Program-made: the position numbers and the translations under genes | NCBI GenBank assembly: GCA_028751875.1 | Contig: CM054155.1 | Location: 49,092,648-49,156,647 of the forward strand | DNA from: Rapana venosa | Lineage: Eukaryota; Mollusca; Gastropoda; Neogastropoda; Muricidae | Length of the DNA stretch: 64,000 nucleotides | Reading direction: 5' to 3' | In this document: positions 58,353-64,000 of the stretch, piece after piece | How the letters are laid out: each line of letters begins with the position of its first letter | How positions within the stretch are numbered: position 1 is the stretch's first letter | The notes under the pieces: generated by a model | Seen by the model: only the letters and a program-made list of their open reading frames with translations | The model's database searches: none | What the model was told of the DNA's origin: nothing

Positions 58353-58647
58353 GACGGGATAGCTCAGTGGTCGGACCATTCACTTTCCCCCAGCCAAGTT
58401 AAGCAGCAACGAGCGTGGTTACCATTTGGATGGGTGACCATTTGCGCGCCTTGTTTGCCTTCAGTACAGGCCCCTAGATCACCCAGCTGTAAATGGGTAC
58501 CTGCCCTCTTTAGGGTCAGGGAAGGTAAAGCAGCGAGGGAGAGGAGATGGGCGCCGCCCTCAATATGCTGGCCCCTGGAGAAGTGAGGTCTCTGACGCCT
58601 CGCCCTCTTACGACCTTATAGGCTATGAGATACCTTTACCTTTACTT
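58353..58647 (+). mobile_element. SINE family A, full length
   Basis: The only plus-sense copy: GACGGGATAGCTCAGTGGTC, AAGTTAAGCAGC, TTTGGATGGGTGACC, GTAAATGGGTACCTGCCC, the gggtcagggaaggtaaagc block, and a (CTTTAC)n tail at 58630-58647. Confidence 0.92.
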
Positions 58648-58838
58648 ACTGTCAATGACTTACCTCTCTTCTTGCTCTTTCCCCGGCGCTCATTCCCCTC
58701 TCGCCATACCAGCCACATTCAGGTTCATCCTGCATTCTTAGGGCCAGAAGCAGTAGCTGTCCAAGATCACATAAATAACAGTAAATATCTAGAAACACAC
58801 GCGCGCGCCTGCACGTTTACGTACACGCGCGCACACAG

Positions 58839-58841
<3 letters not shown>

Positions 58842-58886
<45 letters not shown>

Positions 58887-58892
58887 CATTAT
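58842..58892. repeat. (TA)n microsatellite
   Basis: About 40 bp of TA. A family E-like agcgctgaatcttg / atcaaagcgcttg mirror lies at 58957-58995. Confidence 0.9.
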
Positions 58893-59009
58893 GTATGCGT
58901 GTGTGTGTATAAAACTATACACATTTTTTTAAAGCTTCACACAAATAGGTTTACTATATAGCGCTGAATCTTGTAAATAAATCAAAGCGCTTGACTATGA
59001 CTATTGACT

Positions 59010-59092
59010 ATAAAGTCAATAGGTTTACTCTAAAGTTTATTCTAAAGTCAATAGATTTACTATAAAGTCAATAGGTTTGCTATAAAGTCGGG
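59010..59092. repeat. ~24-bp repeat, 3-4 units
   Basis: ctataaagtcaataggttta repeated with small changes. Confidence 0.85.
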
Positions 59093-59214
59093 GAAGTACA
59101 TTGGGTCGACTGAGATTTTAGTTCATCACACAAATCCACCTTGACTGATGAATTATATTCTAAGATTTTGTTTCAAGTTCCTCGAACAATTCAAACGGTT
59201 GTGATCTTTCATCT

Positions 59215-59402
59215 GTGGCGGTGGCTATAGGCTAGTGGTTAGAGCAATGCGCGGGTGATCCGACAACATGGGTTCGAGCCACCATGAAGATGTTCAAGGC
59301 ATCTTCAAAATCGAAATGTGGCTACCTTAATGATTAACTGTCGCATACGCAAAAAAATTCACAATTGGTAAACTTCGAAGCTCTGGCCTAGGAACGAAAA
59401 AC
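59215..59402 (+). mobile_element. SINE family D with tRNA-like head
   Basis: Head GGCTAGTGGTTAGAGCAATG and B-box-like GGGTTCGAGCC, then the D body (gaaatgtggctaccttaatg, taactgtcgcatacgc, gctctggcc). This links the D body to a pol III-type head. Confidence 0.75.
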
Positions 59403-59486
59403 GATCTCCAAGCTGTTCCGCCCTTGAGAAGATTACACCATTACATGCCGGTAAGTGCATGCTCACTAGTGTGTTTAGACATTCTT

Positions 59487-59582
59487 TAAGTCCGAACGTG
59501 GCTACCTTGATCGAGGGCAAATGACCACAAACATAAAATCTCACCATTGAACTTTGGAGATCTAGCCAAGGACCCCCCAAAA
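59487..59582 (+). mobile_element. Second family D body, headless
   Basis: cgaacgtggctaccttgatc and aaaatctcaccattga blocks, lying directly after the 59215 copy. A/C-rich low complexity follows to 59680. Confidence 0.65.
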
Positions 59583-60908
59583 AAACAACAACACAAAACC
59601 AAACAACCTAAAACCCCCACCCTAACAACCCCCCCCCAAAAAAAACCCCAACAATGAAACTCCGAAAACCCACACACAAGACCCCCCTCGTCCCTTTTCA
59701 AATTGAAAAATAAAAACAAAATACCACAACTTTCGTATCAGATGTGGCTAGCGATTATTTTTATTGTTATGGATGACACGAACACGCCCAGCATGCATTC
59801 TGTTACAGAGACAGAAATGGATTCTGCTACGTTTATCTTGCACGTGACATTGCATGCCCAAAACGAAAGCGTGTCGTTCCGATTTCTCCAGCAGTTAAGT
59901 TCAAATGCATGTCTTCAGGTGTTTTTTTAAACGCCTTACAAAAAAAATATACAGGCCACCGCATGGTGCATAAAATTTCTCCAGTAAAGGAAACCTAAAA
60001 AAACTTTCATAGCATGTGAAATTTAACGGAGTATATAGCATACCGACAAGACAATGTTATACATGACATATAATATAAACTGTATTCAATATAGGATGTT
60101 TCAGTCAACCGTTGTATTATCTGAATACCTACCAAAATGTTATCGCGCATATACCTAAAACTTTTTTTCCACAGGTGGGGGGGGGGGGGGGGGGCTATCT
60201 ATTGCTACATAATATGATAAATACAATAAAAAAAAAGTAAACATTTTCCACATGTACTTTATCCTTACCCGCGTTTAAAAGAGAGAAATGCTATTTTGTC
60301 CGAACCATTTCTACTTCAATTTGCAACTTTCATAGTTTTAAATGTCACGTGATGAAACCATTGTTCTAAATCTGGCCCGAACTAGTTTCAAGTGGTGATT
60401 AATGTTAAGACCCAGTTATATTTTGTAAGACAAGGTTGCGTTTGAAAAGTTCGTTAAAACTTTTTTCTCCCTATTCTTCGAATGCCAAACTTGTTACAAG
60501 TTAAAACTAAAAAGAAATGGAAAATGCACTAGGACGACAAGTTTTTGAACGTCACGTTAAAAACACCAGGATTATGCAACCTCGCAATGCTGGTCCCCAT
60601 TGTCAACCCGTCTGAATGACCAGCAAAGTGTTGAGTTTGACCAAGAAACCATGCAAAAAACCCCAAAACCTACCCAAAATATCTAGCTGTGTGGTATAAA
60701 CACAGACCATGAGTTTTGTGGTAGCATAGTAGATTCATGTAGAAAACCTATATACATTATAAAAAAAAGTTTCAATATCATTGCCTAACGCTTGTGCTCA
60801 CCTTAATGTCCACCCAGTATTATGCCACTTATGAACTGCCTTAAGACGGGGTAGAGCTCTGCGCATGTCTTTTGCGCAGTTCACAGTAAAGTAGTGCTGT
60901 CATTTTGA

Positions 60909-60940
60909 CCAATCAGCAACGGGACCTCACCTTTTCCCGC
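60909..60940. promoter_or_regulatory. CCAAT box plus E2F-like site
   Basis: CCAATCAG (NF-Y type) at 60909-60916 and TTTCCCGC (E2F consensus) at 60933-60940, 24 bp apart start to start. No gene start was found next to them, so regulatory use is a guess from motif identity. Confidence 0.25.
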
Positions 60941-61323
60941 GACTTTGTACCAAGGTACATTGGCACAATGGCAGTAAACCTATTTATGCAAAATTTTGTG
61001 ACGTGCACGTCCCTAAGCTTAACTTTATTTTTCATTCTTTTTTCTCTCTCTGCTTAAATTTCCTGCATTCTGTATATCAGTGCTTCTACTCACGTTACGA
61101 CATCTGCTAGCCGATTATCTTGGTATTGTACCACTAAGCAGAGGAACAAAAAAACCCCAGTAACTGAAAAAAAAAAAAAAAAATTCAAGAACAAAATGTC
61201 GACATAGAGACTTAAAGAGGAATGTGCCAATAATATAGTCTACCTTCAAGTGTTGTTGACCTCGGTTCAACATGTCAGACGGTCAATGCACGGACTCCTG
61301 TCTGGTCATTGTGAAGAGTAGCC

Positions 61324-61342
61324 ACCACCGTCAGACGGTGGT
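61324..61342. other. 19-bp odd palindrome
   Basis: ACCACCGTC-A-GACGGTGGT, 9-bp perfect arms around one base. GTCAGACGGT also occurs nearby at 61274. Confidence 0.75.
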
Positions 61343-61787
61343 CAGTCAGAAGGTCATAGGCCTACAGACTCGGCACAGCGGTCAACATCATTCGCTGTGT
61401 GTCGCATTTGACTGAGCCGTAACACCGAGGAAGCTTAACTGTTACCCTTCCAGCAAAAGAAGAGTTTCTATCTCTCTCTCTCTCTCTCTCCCCTTCTCTC
61501 TGTATCTCTGTCAAGGTGTCCAATCGGAAAACAGGAGCACTGATATCTAACACATGGCCTAACACACGAAGACGAGGGCTAGGGCCTGCTGTATGTCTGC
61601 TTCACGTTGTTCACGTGTGTTCCAATCCTCGATGAGCTCAGCAGACAGTTGGTTTTTATTTAATTTTTTTTTTTAAAGTAGTGACGGCAAACAGAAAACT
61701 GAACGTCTTTCGTTCTCCTCTGTATCGTCCAAACTTGAAGTCGCTTTGACAGAGCTTGCATGTGGACTTTTTTGCCTTATGCTAACA

Positions 61788-61872
61788 CAACACACACACA
61801 CACACACACACCACACACACACACACACACATATATCTATCTATCTATCTATCTATCTATCTAGCTATCTAT
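61788..61872. repeat. (CA)n and (TATC)n microsatellites
   Basis: CA at 61788-61831, TATC at 61833-61872. Confidence 0.95.
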
Positions 61873-61886
61873 ACAGAGAGAGAATA

Positions 61887-62147
61887 AAAGGTAAAGGTGT
61901 CCCATAACCTATGTGGTCGTAGGGGAGCGAGGCATCAGAGACCTCACTTCTCTAAGGGCCAGCATATTGAAGGCGGCGCCCATCTCCTCTCCCTCGCTGC
62001 TTTAACTTCCCTGACCCTAAAGAAGGCAGGTCTCCATTGACAACTTGGTGAACTGGGGGACTGTACTGAAACCACACGGTCACCCATCCACCTGGTAACC
62101 ACGCTTGGGGAGAGCAAGTGCTCTGACCAGTGAGCTATCCCGTCCCA
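61887..62147 (-). mobile_element. SINE family A copy
   Basis: Minus sense, nearly full length; part of the 5S-like block (ttaagcagc region) is deleted near 62105, but the tRNA-like end (tgagctatcccgtccc mirror) is kept. Confidence 0.88.
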
Positions 62148-62149
62148 TA

Positions 62150-63055
62150 ATTATATCCTTGGCATACTCCCAACTGTGGTTTGGACCCAATCTCCTATGT
62201 TACTGTCATAGTAGACTGCACAGGTTGCCTTGTTATAGAGGCATTCGATGGTTCTGATCAGGTTGGCACTGATGTTATACAGCCTCATGGTTAGGCAGAG
62301 AGCTGCATGCCAGACTATCGAACACCTTCTTAAAGCCTACAAAGACGTGGTGAAGATCTTGGTGGTGTTGCAAGCATTTCTTTTCAGAGTGTTGTTAGCC
62401 GTCAGCGCCTGGGCTTTATCACAGTTCTTGATTAAACCATTGACGCTGGGGGCAACAGCAAGGTGAGAGGCTGATTGACCAGTGGCTTTTCCACCCATGG
62501 AATTCCACTTTACAGCTTAGTCTTTAGTGATCGACTATGAATCTGACTAGGAGGCTTGACTCGCACAGTCCTTATGTGCTGCAGCCCTGGGGGCTGGTTG
62601 GCCTTTGGAGAACATCTCCAATGCTGACTGTCCTTATGCCCACTTGGCCGAGAGAGTGGGGATGTACTGTGGGCAAGGCATCTCCACTATAATCAAATTT
62701 CTGCCCAGTTTCCAAAACAGCAGCTGCCTCCTCTGCTGTTTTGGAGGTCATCGTCCGACACGACGGACAAAATACAATATACAATTCTAATGTTGAAAAT
62801 GTGTTCGGTTGTGCTCCGTCCTGCTCTGAAACCTGCCTGTTCTTCTTTGATGATCTCCTCAGCTTGAGGCTTCAGTCTATTCAGGAGGATTCTTAGCATG
62901 ACTTTGCTTGGATGGCTGATCAGGCTGAAGGTACGGTAGTTCTGGTATAGTTGTAAGTTGCCTTTCTTCAGGAGAGTGATAATCAGGGACAATGTCCAAG
63001 GTGTTGGCCACTCCCCTGTCTGCCAGATCTTATTGCAGATGGTTAGTAGCACCTC
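62150..63055 (-). pseudogene. LINE reverse transcriptase, interrupted
   Basis: Minus strand, 63052-62785: [20 protein letters not shown], then KGNLQLYQNYRTFSLISHPS and EEQAGFRAGRSTTEHIFNIR, the fingers/palm start of a Jockey/RTE-like RT. After a ~410-bp insert it resumes at 62370 (HHVFVGFKKVFDS, then after a frameshift LTMRLYNISANLIRTIECLY to GDWVQTTVG). The palm Asp expected in the F-x-D-F-K-K-A-F-D motif is Gly here. Frameshift, lost catalytic residue and insertion make it a dead copy; the second palm motif (YADD/FADD) is not present in the window. Confidence 0.85.
62371..62785. mobile_element. Unidentified insertion inside the LINE
   Basis: About 410 bp separating two parts of the RT frame that are contiguous in related elements. 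It contains an imperfect cagctgcctcctctgctgtt patch but no clear terminal repeats or target-site duplication that I could fix by eye. Confidence 0.5.
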
Positions 63056-63091
63056 TATTATGGCCTCTCCTCCTTCCTGAACCAGTTTTGA

Positions 63092-63405
<314 letters not shown>

Positions 63406-63496
63406 CCATATTAGTAGACTAATGCGTTCATGTGTACACGCGCATCTGGTCGCGTATGTACGTTCGGAGCAAAAGTGATTGACAGTTGGCCCTCTA

Positions 63497-63618
63497 TTGG
63501 ATAAAGAGTCAATCTACTTTATTTGATAAAGAATCAATCCACTTTATTCCATAAAAAAGTCAAGCCACTTTCTTCGATAAAGAATCCATCCACTTTACTC
63601 GATGAAGAGTCAATAGGC
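63497..63618. repeat. ~28-bp tandem repeat, about 4-5 units
   Basis: gataaagagtcaatctactt, then gataaagaatcaatccactt, cataaaaaagtcaagccact, gataaagaatccatccactt and gatgaagagtcaatagg. Confidence 0.92.
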
Positions 63619-63720
63619 TCTGTTGTGTTTGCAGCGTGATATAGCCAGGGCATGTCGAGAACATGTAAGTTTACCTAACTGTGGACAAATTACTGTCACT
63701 TAACCGTGGCATGGCTGTGG

Positions 63721-63808
63721 CAGGGGAGAGAGAGAGAGAGAGAGAAGAAAAAGGGGAGGGGAGAGAGAAAAGAGAGAGAGAGAGGAGAGAGAGAGATGAT
63801 GATGATGC
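63721..63808. repeat. (GA)n tract
   Basis: GA with GGGG and AAAA interruptions, then (GAT)n. The remaining 190 bases hold no recognisable feature. Confidence 0.9.
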
Positions 63809-64000
63809 ATTAGGCTGATTTGGTATCGTTTTGTCCATAGTGCATATCGTGACGATAGGCTGATCACATTCATCTGACTAACAGGCTCTATAGATGATCG
63901 TATCACGCAGGTGTTCTTCTACGTCTGCCCGCACAAGCACAGGCAATCATGTGGCAATCTTGTCTGCTCTCAGGAATTAACACTCATAGATTCTGTTGGT

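Larger units (their letters stand above)
59931..61780. other. No gene seen
   Basis: Mixed AT-rich DNA with a G-run at 60178-60194 and a CT tract at 61470-61500. A possible promoter-like cluster (60909) and a palindrome (61324) are listed separately. Confidence 0.5.

Overview
This window looks like animal nuclear DNA, most likely from a mollusc or another lophotrochozoan, and probably a gastropod. It holds split genes with GT-AG introns, tRNA-headed SINEs, several non-LTR (LINE) fragments, and very many microsatellites (CA, GA, TA, GATA and CAGG types). There is no bacterial gene organisation. The mollusc call is an inference from the repeat types and could be wrong.

Two protein-coding genes can be assembled with consistent splice phases. 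At 8828-11381 on the + strand, a three-coding-exon gene encodes a 179-residue four-membrane-span protein of the claudin/PMP22 superfamily. At 16787-29823 on the - strand, a seven-coding-exon gene encodes a 319-residue serine/arginine-rich protein that I recognise as RSRC1 (SRrp53), a nuclear splicing factor. Their 3' ends face each other across about 5.4 kb.

The rest is mostly repeats. At 0-8 kb there are microsatellites, a LINE 3' fragment and duplicated non-coding modules. At 30-36.5 kb lies a 1.1-kb segmental triplication. At 38.5-41 kb there is a ~0.7-kb unit array. At 41-49 kb comes a run of separate small tandem duplications (units 43-290 bp). At 49-56 kb there are two more array types, one built of exon-like modules around a CCTG tract, with a LINE copy inserted that has the structure expected of twin priming. 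At 56-64 kb there are a weak two-exon candidate, a TTTAGG-like low-complexity tract, SINEs, a broken LINE reverse transcriptase and a long GATA/GACA microsatellite. At least five dispersed element families recur: A (tRNA-like plus 5S-like head), B and C (different tRNA-like heads, same central core), D, and E (tail with a gcgctatataaattcc motif and an internal CA microsatellite).

The most interesting theme is that both real genes carry tandem copies of an exon edge. In RSRC1, about seven 69-bp units copy the 3' end of coding exon 5 with its donor; several also have a pyrimidine tract and AG, so each looks like a 44-nt mini-exon that would place a stop codon directly after exon 5. In the claudin-like gene, two upstream units copy the splice acceptor and start codon of coding exon 1, but read Met-Ala-stop. 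These are decoy splice modules made by tandem duplication. Their use is untested and RNA-seq would decide it.
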